This document shows positions 17,536-27,203 of a stretch of DNA of 44,606 nucleotides, piece by piece. The first letter of the stretch is position 1. Every line of letters starts with the position of its first letter. Location: contig JBCBVV010000054.1 of assembly GCA_039817415.1 (NCBI GenBank), positions 1-44,606 of the forward strand, in the 5' to 3' direction. The notes beneath the pieces are model-generated. The model saw nothing but the letters and a program-made list of their open reading frames with translations, did not search any database and had not been told where the DNA came from. Position numbers and translations under genes: made by a program. This DNA is from JALEFZ01 sp039817415. Lineage in GTDB: Bacteria; Bacteroidota; Bacteroidia; J057.

Positions 17536-18735
17536 TTAAGTACCTATTAGCTTAACGCGGCTCTTGTGCATAAATCCATTAGTTCCATTAGCGAGTCGTA
17601 TTTCCCACCAGTCTTTTTGCGTAGGTATAACTTCAAATGTTGTCCCTTCGTAGACTTTTGTCTTAATAGGAAAAGATGAACCAGGCCCCGACCTAAGATT
17701 GGTGTACCCATCTGGGTCATTAATGACACCTCTTTTTCTTGATCTTTTTGGCTGATTAAGGAGGGGTAAATTATTGATGGTTACCCTTGATTTTTGTTTT
17801 GAATTTGAACCGGGCTTAATTAATGGTTCATCCGAACCCGGAAGCAGTAAGCTAAATTCATCCAATTTTATGATACTTGCTTGGTCGGACTCTTTGACAG
17901 GAATACGATAAAATCCATCTGATCGCTTTTCCATGAGAACCGTGAAAACGTAATCCTTGAAACCACCATATTCTACTAAGAAATATGGGCCGTTAGGAAC
18001 CATGGAAACGAAGTCAGTCCTGTTTTTCCAATAGTAACTGTTACTTTCCCCCTTATTAGATATCTTTTTATAATAAGTATTCTCTAGGTTGATGTTTCCT
18101 GTTTTTTCATTGTATGAAGCATATCCAATGTGGTCTGGACCAAGTAGTCCAACGGAAAATAATTCAGGATCAAATTTATTGTGTTCTGTAAATATTGTAT
18201 CATCACCAAAAACGTAGATGTTTCCATCATCTGGATTTTTGAAAATAACCTCAATTCCTTTTTCGTTAGAAGAAATTTGAATTTCAGGTTTTGCAACTCC
18301 ATAATTCCAGTCCAAGGGTCTCCAAATCCCTTCTACAGGAAGAGTTTTTCGAGCTTCTTCTCTTGAAAAGTCCAAATAGTATTCTCCTGTACCATCAATG
18401 ATGAGTCTAACTTCAGATGAATCCTCAAAGGTCCATTTATGTCTTGAGGTAACATATTCTTCCATCCTCTTGGGCTTGAAGATTTTTATGATTTTCCCTA
18501 GACTAAATTGATCTCGATAGAATAAATGTTGACCTTTTATTTCACCTGTATATATAGTGGAATCTTGTTTGTCATTGTCTAAGAAAATAATACTGTAGCC
18601 AGTGTCAACCTTCTCTATATGTAGGTGATTACCCATTCCGATCCAAGAACCTTCAAATGGTGATAGCTCCTTTTGGCGCGAACTACAACTAGTAAGTATT
18701 ACACAAGATATAATGAGAAAAAATAAATTTTTCAT
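17536..18735 (-). CDS. Lipoprotein with C-terminal SH3b domain
   Basis: Lipobox ILTSCSS (Cys ~17). Residues 25-110 and 130-260 look like two related beta-barrel-like modules (FEGSWIGMGNHLHIEKVDTG; VEGIWRPLDWNYGVAKPEIQ). The last ~65 residues form a bacterial SH3 domain: DPDGYTNLRSGPGSSF, then DWWEIRLANGTNGFMHKSRV. SH3b domains of this type bind cell-wall peptides or act as envelope modules. Convergence of function with the next gene, which also ends in SH3b, is inference. It is a single gene with short gaps on both sides. Confidence 0.8.
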   Translation of the reverse strand: MKNLFFLIISCVILTSCSSRQKELSPFEGSWIGMGNHLHIEKVDTGYSIIFLDNDKQDSTIYTGEIKGQHLFYRDQFSLGKIIKIFKPKRMEEYVTSRHKWTFEDSSEVRLIIDGTGEYYLDFSREEARKTLPVEGIWRPLDWNYGVAKPEIQISSNEKGIEVIFKNPDDGNIYVFGDDTIFTEHNKFDPELFSVGLLGPDHIGYASYNEKTGNINLENTYYKKISNKGESNSYYWKNRTDFVSMVPNGPYFLVEYGGFKDYVFTVLMEKRSDGFYRIPVKESDQASIIKLDEFSLLLPGSDEPLIKPGSNSKQKSRVTINNLPLLNQPKRSRKRGVINDPDGYTNLRSGPGSSFPIKTKVYEGTTFEVIPTQKDWWEIRLANGTNGFMHKSRVKLIGT

Positions 18736-18866
18736 GTTTAAGGCTTAAATGCGTAAAAGAGGCAAGAGCGAGATCTTTTGTTATATGTTCCATAGCGAAA
18801 GTAATTCTTGCTGCTCTCAGGACATCTCTTACTAAATGAATATCTGGGGTTTGAGTGATTAGGTTT

Positions 18867-20969
18867 TTATGGGGCTATTCTTACAGCGCCTGCAAATACC
18901 CAACCTTCTTTACCATTATCTAATTGAATTTTTAGCCAAGGTTCGTAAAACTCTTGTCCTCTTAATCTAATGTTGATTTTCTCAGTAGTTTTTTCACCTA
19001 AATACCTAGCTTTTTCCCCACCCTTTAGTTGATAAATGACCTCTCCACTAGTTTGTGGTATAGCTCTTACATTCAATTTATCTACCCAAGAAATTAAGGA
19101 TTCACCAGAGCTAAGAATTTCCGTATTAATAGGAGGTAAGTTTGTGCTTGATTGCTCATTGGCTCGATGTCTATAAAGAGGTTCATAACTTGCCCTTGAG
19201 AAAATAGTTGTTCTAAGACTTCCTCTAATGTACTTGAATACTTCAGATCCATCTCCTGCTTCAAAAATTCCAGTACCAATCCCACCATTGGGAAAGAATT
19301 TATTACGGAAATAACCTGATTTGATTACCTCTAATAATTCGTATCCTGGAAAATAAAAGATATCATAATCTTCTTTTCCCACACTTAGGAAGGCAGCAAT
19401 CATACTGTTTCTAGGATTCTCACCATTCTTAACTCTCACAGCATAGTCTTGATTTCCATCCCCATTGAAGTCATAGGATATGCAGTACGGTTCAAATCGA
19501 TCATTGCCAATAAAGAAGGTTTCATTTCCTTCTATCAGACCATATTCCCAATTAGGAAAGTATTGATCCATAAGGGCTTGAATAGAAGAAGGTGCTATTT
19601 TGTATCTTTGATAGAATTGACCAACTTCTTGTCCTTGTGTGTCAAGGTATCCGTTCGTACCATCTCCTTTGATTACATGGGCCAGTCCATCAAAAAATGG
19701 TTTTGGTGAGTTAAATTGTGGATTAACTATCCATTGCCCCCCCTTATCAATTAAGCCCCACTTGAATCCTACTTTAACCCAAGCCCTAGATTCCTGAAAG
19801 TCCTGCGCGTCTTCGAACTGGGGTTGAACCGCCCAACTTCCATTTTCCTTTAGATAACCAAATTTCCCATTTTGCTTCGCTCTGTATAAACCACTTTGGG
19901 AGTTATAGATTTTATCCAAGGTAGGTTGAACTAGGTATTTATCCGCTGAATTAACAATACCTTGTTTTCCTCCCAGATCTACAATGAACTTCTGGTTACC
20001 TAAGTAAGATTTTATTTCCCTTCCAGGTGTAGGATTTAATATGATATCACCATTGGTATCAAGCACGCTAGTACCTGCATTTGATGACGCTATGTAATAC
20101 CCCTCATCTAATTTTCTGATGAATTTGTATTGAGGAGAAACAATATATTCTCCCTGCTTATTTATTGCACCTACCATGCCTCCTACACCAACAAGGATCC
20201 AGTTTACATCCTCAAAATCATTTGATACATAATCAAACTGAGGGTTCACTACAATTTTTCCTGATTTGTCAATCAAACCAAATTTGCCGCCTGTTTGTAC
20301 TAAGGCTAATCCCTGTCGGAAATTGCTTACATTTTGGTATTGAGGATTGATTACCAATTTTCCCTCTTTGTCTAAAAAACCAAAGTTGTTACCTAACTGC
20401 GCTGCGATTAAGCCATCTTTAATTTCACCTAATTTCTGGTAATTTGGTTGAATGACCCATTGACCATTTCGATCAATGATTCCCTCATTATTATTTACTC
20501 TCACTTGAGCAAAGCCATCATTGAAATCATTTGCATAATCATACTGAGGATTGATTTTGGTCTCGCCCTTAGCATTTATGTATCCATATTTATTGCCGAG
20601 CTTGACCGAGATTAATCCAGAAGAATGTTTTCCTGGCCTTAAATCATATATAGGTCCAGTAATCGCTTGGCCATCCTTATTCAATAGTCCGTATTTCCCA
20701 TTCTGAAAGTAATGGGCAACCCCTTCATGGAATTCCCCAATATTCTCGAAGTTTGGTTCTAAAACTACCTTACCATTTCGATCCATTAAGCCTTGAAGAC
20801 CATTGGCATAAATGGGAAATAAACCAGTTTTTTCTTTTTGCTTCTCCTCCTTTTTACTTCCACTAGAACAAGCAGGAAGTAGCAAGACCGAAACAGATAG
20901 AAGAAACATTACAAACAGCTTAGTTATCAGTTTGTAGAGAAATAATAGGGAGTTGGGCTTTGTCATCAT
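18867..20969 (-). CDS. WG-repeat lipoprotein with C-terminal SH3b domain
   Basis: The lipoprotein leader ends at LLLPACSS; the true start may be the internal ATG at MFLLSVSV. Residues ~55-460 carry about fourteen WG-type repeats of the form KYGYINAKGETKINPQYD, each with G-hydrophobic-x-D/N-x-x-G. Residues ~470-600 form a second domain with FNGDGNQDYAVRVK, an FG-GAP/EF-like element. The last ~70 residues form an SH3b-like module (LNVRAIPQTSGEVIYQLKGG ... GWVFAGAVRIAP). WG repeats are beta-propeller-like binding scaffolds; the ligand is unknown. It is likely a periplasm- or surface-anchored binding protein. Confidence 0.85.
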   Translation of the reverse strand: MMTKPNSLLFLYKLITKLFVMFLLSVSVLLLPACSSGSKKEEKQKEKTGLFPIYANGLQGLMDRNGKVVLEPNFENIGEFHEGVAHYFQNGKYGLLNKDGQAITGPIYDLRPGKHSSGLISVKLGNKYGYINAKGETKINPQYDYANDFNDGFAQVRVNNNEGIIDRNGQWVIQPNYQKLGEIKDGLIAAQLGNNFGFLDKEGKLVINPQYQNVSNFRQGLALVQTGGKFGLIDKSGKIVVNPQFDYVSNDFEDVNWILVGVGGMVGAINKQGEYIVSPQYKFIRKLDEGYYIASSNAGTSVLDTNGDIILNPTPGREIKSYLGNQKFIVDLGGKQGIVNSADKYLVQPTLDKIYNSQSGLYRAKQNGKFGYLKENGSWAVQPQFEDAQDFQESRAWVKVGFKWGLIDKGGQWIVNPQFNSPKPFFDGLAHVIKGDGTNGYLDTQGQEVGQFYQRYKIAPSSIQALMDQYFPNWEYGLIEGNETFFIGNDRFEPYCISYDFNGDGNQDYAVRVKNGENPRNSMIAAFLSVGKEDYDIFYFPGYELLEVIKSGYFRNKFFPNGGIGTGIFEAGDGSEVFKYIRGSLRTTIFSRASYEPLYRHRANEQSSTNLPPINTEILSSGESLISWVDKLNVRAIPQTSGEVIYQLKGGEKARYLGEKTTEKINIRLRGQEFYEPWLKIQLDNGKEGWVFAGAVRIAP

Positions 20970-21293
20970 AATGGTAGTTTGGTTGTTTCTAATTTGGTAT
21001 ATTTAAATGTAAATCTATTAAATAATACGATTTATTGGAAATTGTTGGAGTTATGATTTTGCAATTAATTTGGGTTTAAGAAGAGGAGAAATATTCTGAT
21101 TTTATATTATGATTATCAGATTTAAGTCGCTGATAATCAATTGTATTTAGACATTTATAGAAAGAAAAAAAATCCAAATCTAACTTTAAAGAAAGTAATG
21201 TTCTTTAATCAATCTAAAGGCTTTGAGGTATATCATGGATTTATAAGTCTAAAAGAGTTTCTGTTTTTTTTTATAAAAAATAAAGATCATTCA
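20970..21293. other. AT-rich intergenic region with one 9-bp inverted repeat
   Basis: 324 bp without a plausible gene. GATTATCAG (21111-21119) is exactly inverted at 21130-21138 (CTGATAATC) across a 10-nt loop. It could be an operator or a weak terminator. Nothing else is supported; the upstream promoter of the WG gene must lie in the 20970-21050 part but is not resolvable. Confidence 0.5.
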
Positions 21294-23141
21294 TTACTCT
21301 GAAGAAATTAAAATTAAGTCAGAACCTTCTTTCAGTTTTTGGAAAATCTGCTTTTTCCCCTTTGTTATTTTACACTCATCGATGCCTCCAGTAGATACAT
21401 TTTTCAATGTACACTCTCCAATAACATGGGTAAGTACCGGATAATTCCCTTCTGAATTTAGGCGTAGATGCTGCCTCTCCCCAATCAAATATTTGAAATT
21501 GAGATTAAGCGCTTGGGAAGAAATTCTAAGTGATTTAGATGATTTGGTTTCAGGATTTGTTAATAGAATTTTTCCCTCTACAGGTGCTATAGATGTCGGT
21601 AAGCCTTGGAGTTTGATAGAAAGATGGTCAATTCCCCACTCAAGAGCCTCACTTTTTGACCTTTGTTTTAAAGTAATAGGATCATAACCATGTGTATATT
21701 TTCGTCGCATGATTACGCTATTATTTTGATCACTTATTTCAATCTGTAGAATAATTTTAGTGGTATATACATAGTAATTTTTGCCATTATCCGTTTTTCT
21801 TTCATATCTATCATAATCAAAGGTAGTTAGAGTCGATTTTACCAAATATTTGGTATCAATCCCCTCTGAGACAATATTTTTCCACCGCTTAGATTCTATA
21901 AGTTTCTCTTTTAACAAGTCATTGATCTTATCAATTTCATTAGAATACCTTTGACAGGATTGGCAGGAAACTTCGAGAGGGAAAAAATATATTTCAGCAT
22001 TTCCAATCATAGGAATAGATGTGCCAAGTTTTTTAGTGGCCTTAGGATACAGATTTTGATGATTTTCCTCTTCTTTTTCTGTAGTTCTTATGGACTTTTC
22101 CACTGTTTGTTGAGTTTTCAAATCTCGATCCTTGGAGGTAGATGATTCTTGCTTGATTGATGCAAGTAAGCTTCGAGACCTGGCTAGTGAAATTTCAACA
22201 TCACTATAAAAATCATTCTGATTTTTTAGTTCGAATACTCCACCTTCACCAGTGATACGATCCCTAAACCTATTCAAATAGACACAAAATGTAGTAGATA
22301 TTTCCTCAAGAAAAGAATTCATTAATTCTTGTGGGGTTACAGAGAATTTTTCCTTCATGAGTATTTCTGCTTTTGATGTAATATCTATACTAGACCTCCA
22401 TCGGTCCGTTTCTCCACTAGAATAGGTAATTGAATAATCAAGAATTTTTCCATCAACAATGGTTTGTAATTGTTCTTTGCTAAAGTTGAAGTAAAATGAA
22501 CTATTCAAGTCGTTATACTCTGGATTATCATAATTCTTGGGGATCATTCTAGTGGAGTTTAGTAAGGTAAACTCTACGACCCGGTACCGTTCTTGATAGA
22601 GAACCAAGATCCTAAATTTATTTCCCTTATCCAGGAAAACCGACTTGCCAGCAAAATGCCTATTGCCATTTGCATCGAAAGTTAACGCTCCAACATACCT
22701 GTGCAATGAACCTTTTTTTTGCTCAAGTAATCCGAATGCGGTGCCACCCCAGAAGAACAATGAATTTTTGATATGGTCTGGAAAATCGTCCGACTTACTG
22801 GGTTCATCATAATAATTACCTATTCTCGGAAACGGCTTGAAATGGATATACTTAGTTTCAATACCATTAATTATTTTAGCAGTCCTAACATAAGTATGGA
22901 TTTGTCTTCGTTTGTTTCCAATTATAACCTCTGAAGGGCAATAATTATCGCTTGACCACTCTGGATTTACATCAGACCATGATTTCCAGGTAGAATGTGA
23001 ATCACCAGATATGGCCAAGGAAGGAAGGTCAGGTTCCTTTAGCCGTTGCTGGGCATTTACATTGATCATGCAAATCAGCCAAAAAAGGAGTAAAAGATTA
23101 GGATATAGCTGTTGATATGTAACGATTGATTTCATATTCAA
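21294..23141 (-). CDS. Secreted protein with SCxSC / envelope C-terminal domain
   Basis: 615 residues. The signal peptide ends near MINVNAQ (~31). The N-terminal half (35-300) is a beta-rich region of unknown family. Residues ~320-365 are a charged, coiled linker. From about 385 a C-terminal module begins: SCQSCQRYSNEIDKINDLLK, then a beta-sheet region and IGECTLKNVSTGGIDECKI, ending SDLILISSE. The same module closes the 1137-residue protein at 27204-30617. Its end resembles the FlgT/CsgG-associated C-terminal beta domain (G-x-L-x-V ... C-K-[IV]-x-K-G ... V-I-S); this is a remembered similarity, not a search. It is probably periplasmic or outer-membrane associated. Function unknown. Confidence 0.65.
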   Translation of the reverse strand: MNMKSIVTYQQLYPNLLLLFWLICMINVNAQQRLKEPDLPSLAISGDSHSTWKSWSDVNPEWSSDNYCPSEVIIGNKRRQIHTYVRTAKIINGIETKYIHFKPFPRIGNYYDEPSKSDDFPDHIKNSLFFWGGTAFGLLEQKKGSLHRYVGALTFDANGNRHFAGKSVFLDKGNKFRILVLYQERYRVVEFTLLNSTRMIPKNYDNPEYNDLNSSFYFNFSKEQLQTIVDGKILDYSITYSSGETDRWRSSIDITSKAEILMKEKFSVTPQELMNSFLEEISTTFCVYLNRFRDRITGEGGVFELKNQNDFYSDVEISLARSRSLLASIKQESSTSKDRDLKTQQTVEKSIRTTEKEEENHQNLYPKATKKLGTSIPMIGNAEIYFFPLEVSCQSCQRYSNEIDKINDLLKEKLIESKRWKNIVSEGIDTKYLVKSTLTTFDYDRYERKTDNGKNYYVYTTKIILQIEISDQNNSVIMRRKYTHGYDPITLKQRSKSEALEWGIDHLSIKLQGLPTSIAPVEGKILLTNPETKSSKSLRISSQALNLNFKYLIGERQHLRLNSEGNYPVLTHVIGECTLKNVSTGGIDECKITKGKKQIFQKLKEGSDLILISSE

Positions 23142-23186
23142 TATTTCTATCAGTTGAAAATTGTCTCCTAGCCACTAAGGAGTATA

Positions 23187-23523
23187 TCATGATGAAAGTA
23201 CAGTATGTTGCTCAGTACTTATCTCCGAGACTAGGTACTTATTAGACTTAGTGGTGAGCTTCACACTAGCATCACTTCCGGTTGCTGTCATCTCAATCAT
23301 ACTGATTGTTTTCAGTGAGTTAAGAGTCTTCGCGACACTGCTGTTTCGAAGGCATTTACGAGAGTAATTGGGATAGACGTACTCCATAGGTTGCAGGTGG
23401 GTCGTCGGTCATAGGAGACATAACCTGAGAGGGAGAGAGAACAGTTTCCAGAGCATGAGGGGAGGACATGATCACATTCAATATGATCACAATTATAAGT
23501 GATAGAAGGTTTTTCAAAATCAA
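23187..23523 (-). pseudogene. Small secreted protein ORF, apparently frameshifted
   Basis: From TTG 23523 (or 23517) one frame encodes a leader (KNLLSLIIVIILNVIMSSPHA) and about 30 more residues, to TAA at 23358-23356. From ATG 23387 an overlapping frame continues with 66 protein-like residues (MEYVYPNYSRKCLRNSSVAK ... TEQHTVLSS). One frameshift in 23356-23387 would join them into an exported protein of about 100 residues. Alternatively these are two unrelated small ORFs. The region around 23705-23803 holds another short open stretch, so decay of a larger locus is possible. Confidence 0.3.
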
Positions 23524-23657
23524 TTAAATTGGGGTTAAAAATAGTTTACTAAGTATTTGTATCTGAAGGTCCCTTCAGACTCCTTTAGTAATTGGATTCA
23601 ACAGATTCGGAAATTATCCTATTTCTTAACGAAATAAGATTCTTTCTTTTTAATTCC

Positions 23658-23677
23658 AGAATATTCTAGAATATTCT
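23658..23677. repeat. 20-bp perfect palindrome
   Basis: AGAATATTCTAGAATATTCT equals its own reverse complement and is a tandem copy of a 10-bp palindrome. It lies in the 740-bp gap between the 615-residue protein gene and the MBL-fold gene. It may be a binding site for a dimeric regulator. No T-tract for a terminator. Confidence 0.55.
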
Positions 23678-23882
23678 CAATTTCTAATGGTATATACAAC
23701 TGCATTACTTTTGGGATGACTCGATTGGTATCATCATATCTCCTCGTGACAGTTCCCTGCTTAAAAGAGGATCATTAATGACTTGTTTCACGGGCGTAAC
23801 CATAGGGCGAGTAGATGATCCTATGAAACATGAACTCGTAACCTATCCTACCTTTTATAGAAAAAGTTCTGGTTTATCTTGA

Positions 23883-24602
23883 TTAGGCCTTTCCCAGCTT
23901 AAAGGCGGATCTTAATCGCTGAGAACCATTCTTTAAAAGCGGTCTACCATGTCCGAACCCTGCTTTCCCAAACGAGAATCTGCTAACCTTTCGAATACTT
24001 TCGGTAGCCAGTTCAAGATCCTCGTGAATAGGAGCATGAGTTAAACCTATTACGTTGACACATAAATCCCCTGCTATCAAGCAATCTTCATCCTCCAATA
24101 ACAAACAAATATGTCCTTCTGTATGGCCAGGAGTATGGATAATCCGATTTGGTCCTAGAAATGGAAACTGATCTCCATCTGATAAGGTCTCATCAATATC
24201 TGTAAATGGTAATTGATAGGGTCCTCGCTTTATATTCCTTTGATAAATAATAAAGTTGATCAGGCCAGGTGTAATCTTAATGGGTGATCGAAATACTTTT
24301 CCTTCCCTAAAAATCTTTGCATCAAGTTCATGCATCCATGTAGTTGCTCCTGAAAGGTTTTTGATTTTTTCTAGTTCTCCTGTATGATCAGGATGAATAT
24401 GGGTCAATATAATATGTTGAATATCTTCAAGTTTAATTCCTAAGCTTTGGAAAGCTGCCTCAATCAAAGGAAAGCTGCCAAGATAACCAGTATCTATTAG
24501 ACATAAAGTCTCAGGTGTGCGGATGAGGAATACATTAACTGAGTTCAGCGATATTTGGGTTAAGGAGGACGACAGTTGAAATATTTTGGGTTTTCGTTTC
24601 AT
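23883..24602 (-). CDS. MBL-fold metallo-hydrolase
   Basis: 239 residues, no signal peptide. Metallo-beta-lactamase motif THIHPDHTG gives H68, H70, D72 and H73. Later metal ligands sit in HTPGHTEGH, in AGDLC and in GHGRP near the end. The set is complete for a binuclear site. It belongs to the broad glyoxalase II/lactonase-like group; the exact substrate cannot be set. The start (ATG 24602) lies about 50 bp from the broken end of the IS3 element, so the element or a deletion may have replaced its native promoter. Confidence 0.85.
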   Translation of the reverse strand: MKRKPKIFQLSSSLTQISLNSVNVFLIRTPETLCLIDTGYLGSFPLIEAAFQSLGIKLEDIQHIILTHIHPDHTGELEKIKNLSGATTWMHELDAKIFREGKVFRSPIKITPGLINFIIYQRNIKRGPYQLPFTDIDETLSDGDQFPFLGPNRIIHTPGHTEGHICLLLEDEDCLIAGDLCVNVIGLTHAPIHEDLELATESIRKVSRFSFGKAGFGHGRPLLKNGSQRLRSAFKLGKA

Positions 24603-24639
24603 TATAGGATTAAGTTACTGGTTATGGAAGCACGAATTC

Positions 24640-25374
24640 CTATCTGGAGCAGATATATTTGTGGACAAATCGATTAATTTCTTGGTACATTTCCCAACCA
24701 TCTTTTGCAGGTTTGAGATAGATGTGCTTGTGCTTCATTGTCCTAAACCATCTTTCAATGTAGGCATTGTCAGTCGCTCTTCCTTTACCATCCATGCTAA
24801 TCTTGATACCTTCTTCCTTGAGTTTCTCGACCCAGTTTTCACAGGTATACTGGCTCCCTTGATCTGAGTTGATGATCTCAGGTTTACCATGAGTTGCGAT
24901 GGTCTGCTCAAGTAACTCAGTTTGAGTTTCCTTTTCAAGTGAATTAGACAATTGCCAACCTACAATGTATCGACTGTACAAATCAATGATCGCTGTGAGA
25001 TACATAAAACCCTCTTTCATAGGAATGTAGGTAATATCAATGGCCCATACTTGATTGGTTCTCTCTACCTCTAAATGTCGCAGCAGATAAGGATGAATGT
25101 ACTTGGCCAAGCCTAGACGACTCAGGTTTCGTTTGGGATAAATGGCCTCTAGGCACATCTTTCGTAGCAAACGCCTAATTCGTTTGACATTGTAGTGAAA
25201 TCCTCTGTCGCTCAACTCGTACTGCATACCAATCACCCCTAGTGTAGGATCTTCTAAATAGAGTTGGTCCATCAATTTCATCAAGGCCAAATTCTCCTCA
25301 CCTTCTCCTAGAGGCTTGTAATACAGACGACTACGAGGAATACAAAGTACTTCACATTGACGTCTAAGACTCAA
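24640..25374 (-). CDS. IS3-family transposase OrfB, C-terminally truncated
   Basis: The rve/DDE integrase core is visible: VWAIDITYIP (first Asp), INSDQGSQY (second Asp) and AYIERWFRTMK (Glu). The N-terminal HTH_21-like part begins near LRRQCEVLCIPRSRLYY. The reading frame really continues upstream to the frameshift near 25430 (LKKSLQESRSVKQRTDLVDR), so it is made as an OrfAB fusion. Relatives continue after RFVHKY with a conserved N-x-x-R-R-H-Q motif; here it ends in ICSR and a stop, so the last ~25 residues are lost. The element is probably immobile. Confidence 0.85.
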   Translation of the reverse strand: MSLRRQCEVLCIPRSRLYYKPLGEGEENLALMKLMDQLYLEDPTLGVIGMQYELSDRGFHYNVKRIRRLLRKMCLEAIYPKRNLSRLGLAKYIHPYLLRHLEVERTNQVWAIDITYIPMKEGFMYLTAIIDLYSRYIVGWQLSNSLEKETQTELLEQTIATHGKPEIINSDQGSQYTCENWVEKLKEEGIKISMDGKGRATDNAYIERWFRTMKHKHIYLKPAKDGWEMYQEINRFVHKYICSR

Positions 25375-25768
25375 GCAACTGGACCGATCTACCAGGTCAG
25401 TCCTTTGTTTTACAGACCTGCTTTCTTGAAGGCTTTTTTTTAAAAGTCATTTTCTAAGGTCAGTTCGCCAATTTGGCGATATAACTGAACGGTATCTATC
25501 TCAGCTTCATCTGAGGAGGACTTTTTACCAGACTCAAACACGCCCTCAGCACCAGCGAGAAACTCACGCTTCCAGGTGGAAATCTGATTAGGATGGACTT
25601 CAAATCGCTTGGCCAACTCACTCAGAGTGGAGCGTTCTTTGAGAGCTTCAATCGCTACGGTAGCCTTGAACTTTGAACCGAATTTTCTTCTGCTTCTTTT
25701 CATCATCACAAGTTAGTTTAAGCATTTTTTTTCAACTTAACTCGTGGTCCCGTTTTGGGGAAGTATTC
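24654..25768 (-). mobile_element. IS3-family element with missing right end
   Basis: Contains OrfA and frameshift-linked OrfB. A plausible left terminal repeat lies at about 25745-25768 (coding-strand ACTTCCCCAAAACGGGACC). No inverted copy exists beyond the OrfB end; homology to IS3 OrfB stops near 24654 inside the gene. The remnant therefore lost its right end, perhaps in a deletion that also removed DNA upstream of the MBL gene. The exact left boundary is approximate. Confidence 0.75.
25440..25709 (-). CDS. IS3-family transposase OrfA (HTH)
   Basis: 89 residues with a Tnp_1-type helix-turn-helix: KFGSKFKATVAIEAL, STLSELAKRFEVHPNQISTWK. A leucine-zipper-like tail (IDTVQLYRQIGELTLENDF) follows. 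It ends just at an A-rich slippery run (TTTTAAAAAAAA on the coding strand, around 25430-25441). A -1 shift there gives ENDFLKKSLQ and enters the OrfB frame, the usual IS3 mechanism for producing OrfAB. Confidence 0.85.
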   Translation of the reverse strand: MMMKRSRRKFGSKFKATVAIEALKERSTLSELAKRFEVHPNQISTWKREFLAGAEGVFESGKKSSSDEAEIDTVQLYRQIGELTLENDF

Positions 25769-25976
25769 ATATTTCTCTTAAAAAAAATAGTGTTTAACCG
25801 TGAAATAAATGATAGGGGTTATCGCAAATTATTTATCCATGATTACTTTAATCATGTAATATTCACAAAAAACTGACTAACTTAACGGCACCTTTCTACC
25901 TTAAGTCCATACATATAAAGAAGCAATTTATGGCCTTTCGCAAAGCACCTTAAATAATTTAATTAAAGATTTTAAT

Positions 25977-26990
25977 ATGCTAAAAATCCAAAGTAATTTT
26001 AATCCCCTCATTCAAATAATCCATTATATTTGCTTAGCATTTTTTGTTATTTCGTGTAACTCAGGCGAGCTTGGAAGAGAGGATGTATTAAGTCAAATTG
26101 AGAATTCAAGTCTTTTCCCGTTTGTTGAAACAACACCAGTCAGTTTGGAAATCATAAATAGTAGACAACTTAGACCTTTAATTGAAAAAGGGTACATCGG
26201 TAGTCGAGCAAGAGGTATTTCTATGTTACATCCAATAACAAATAGGGGAAAGCAATATGTACTCCCCTCCACAAGGAGTAGTTCTAATCCTGAATTAGCT
26301 GTATGTCTAATTGAATTCGACAAGATAACAGGAATACGTTATACTAGTGAGCAAAAAAATGAAGCAGTTATAGAAATAACCGGTATTAGAAAGCTCATTA
26401 CCTCTGTAGGTGAGGCTCTTACCTACAATGAGAACTCTACAATTGCAATCTCAATACAGGCAATCAAATATGATGATGGCTGGAGGCTGAAGGACGCAGA
26501 ATTAAAAGAAAGAGGTATTTCTAATTTTGGGTCTATCCCCGAAATTCAATTTTACACAGAAAATGAGGAGTTAAATACTATGAATGCTAAGCTACCTTCT
26601 CATGAAGCAGAGCAGCTTAAGAAATTAGAAAGAAGATTGTCCTCTGAGACTGGAGAATATGATGGTTTTATTAGGAAGATCTATACTGTTGGGGAACAAA
26701 AATTCTTGGAAATTGATTTTGTCCAAATCAAAGTAGGGTCTGATGAAGGTGGATTTACTAATTTTGAAATTATTAATAACAACCCAAAACTTAGGATCTT
26801 TCGCTTATCCAAAAGGACTAAAATTCTAGATGGTTCAAATTATACAACACAAGGAGGAAAAATAATATTCAAATCCGCTGGCGATTCTATGTTAAAAGAA
26901 TACTCGGGAAACGATAAACGTGAGAAAAGCTGGTTCTTCAAATATGTAAATGGTGTTATTATTGAAATGAGGACACCATATTCTGAATAG
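25977..26990 (+). CDS. Hypothetical lipoprotein, 337 aa
   Basis: Leader IHYICLAFFVISCNSG with the lipobox Cys at ~27. The rest is mixed alpha/beta: a region reading IRYTSEQKNEAVIEITGI, then a charged helical stretch (HEAEQLKKLERRLSSETGEY). The C-terminal part is beta-rich (GFIRKIYTVGEQKFLEIDFV). No recognised family. It is followed in the same frame by 62 open codons after its TAG stop. It lies 213 bp upstream of the large M43 protein gene on the same strand and may share its transcript. Confidence 0.7.
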   Translation: MLKIQSNFNPLIQIIHYICLAFFVISCNSGELGREDVLSQIENSSLFPFVETTPVSLEIINSRQLRPLIEKGYIGSRARGISMLHPITNRGKQYVLPSTRSSSNPELAVCLIEFDKITGIRYTSEQKNEAVIEITGIRKLITSVGEALTYNENSTIAISIQAIKYDDGWRLKDAELKERGISNFGSIPEIQFYTENEELNTMNAKLPSHEAEQLKKLERRLSSETGEYDGFIRKIYTVGEQKFLEIDFVQIKVGSDEGGFTNFEIINNNPKLRIFRLSKRTKILDGSNYTTQGGKIIFKSAGDSMLKEYSGNDKREKSWFFKYVNGVIIEMRTPYSE

Positions 26991-27179
26991 ATAGATCCAG
27001 CCACACGCAGATGGTTGTCCAATAGTAAAGGATTAATAAGAGCCATGACGTTAGAAAAAGGAAATATTGAATCTTGGATCAAAGGAGTAAATATATCAGA
27101 TCAAGATTCATCCAGTAATTCATGGGAATTGATCTCCAAATTTGGCTTAAATATCATCCAACGGATTGTTTCTTTTTGA
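26991..27179 (+). pseudogene. In-frame open extension after the TAG of the lipoprotein gene
   Basis: Directly after the TAG at 26988-26990 the same frame stays open to TGA at 27177-27179. It encodes IDPATRRWLSNSKGLIRAM, then LEKGNIESWIKGVNISDQ and a hydrophobic end (KFGLNIIQRIVSF). The composition is protein-like, so the ancestral product may have been about 400 residues. TAG could be a recent nonsense mutation. An ATG at 27045 could also start a separate 44-residue ORF. Confidence 0.35.
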
Positions 27180-27203
27180 CTAACACACTATTAGCCCCTA
27201 CAA

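Noticed and set aside
24586..24867. ORF antisense to the IS3 transposase
   Set aside because: Shadow of OrfB; the DDE motifs on the other strand explain the open frame.
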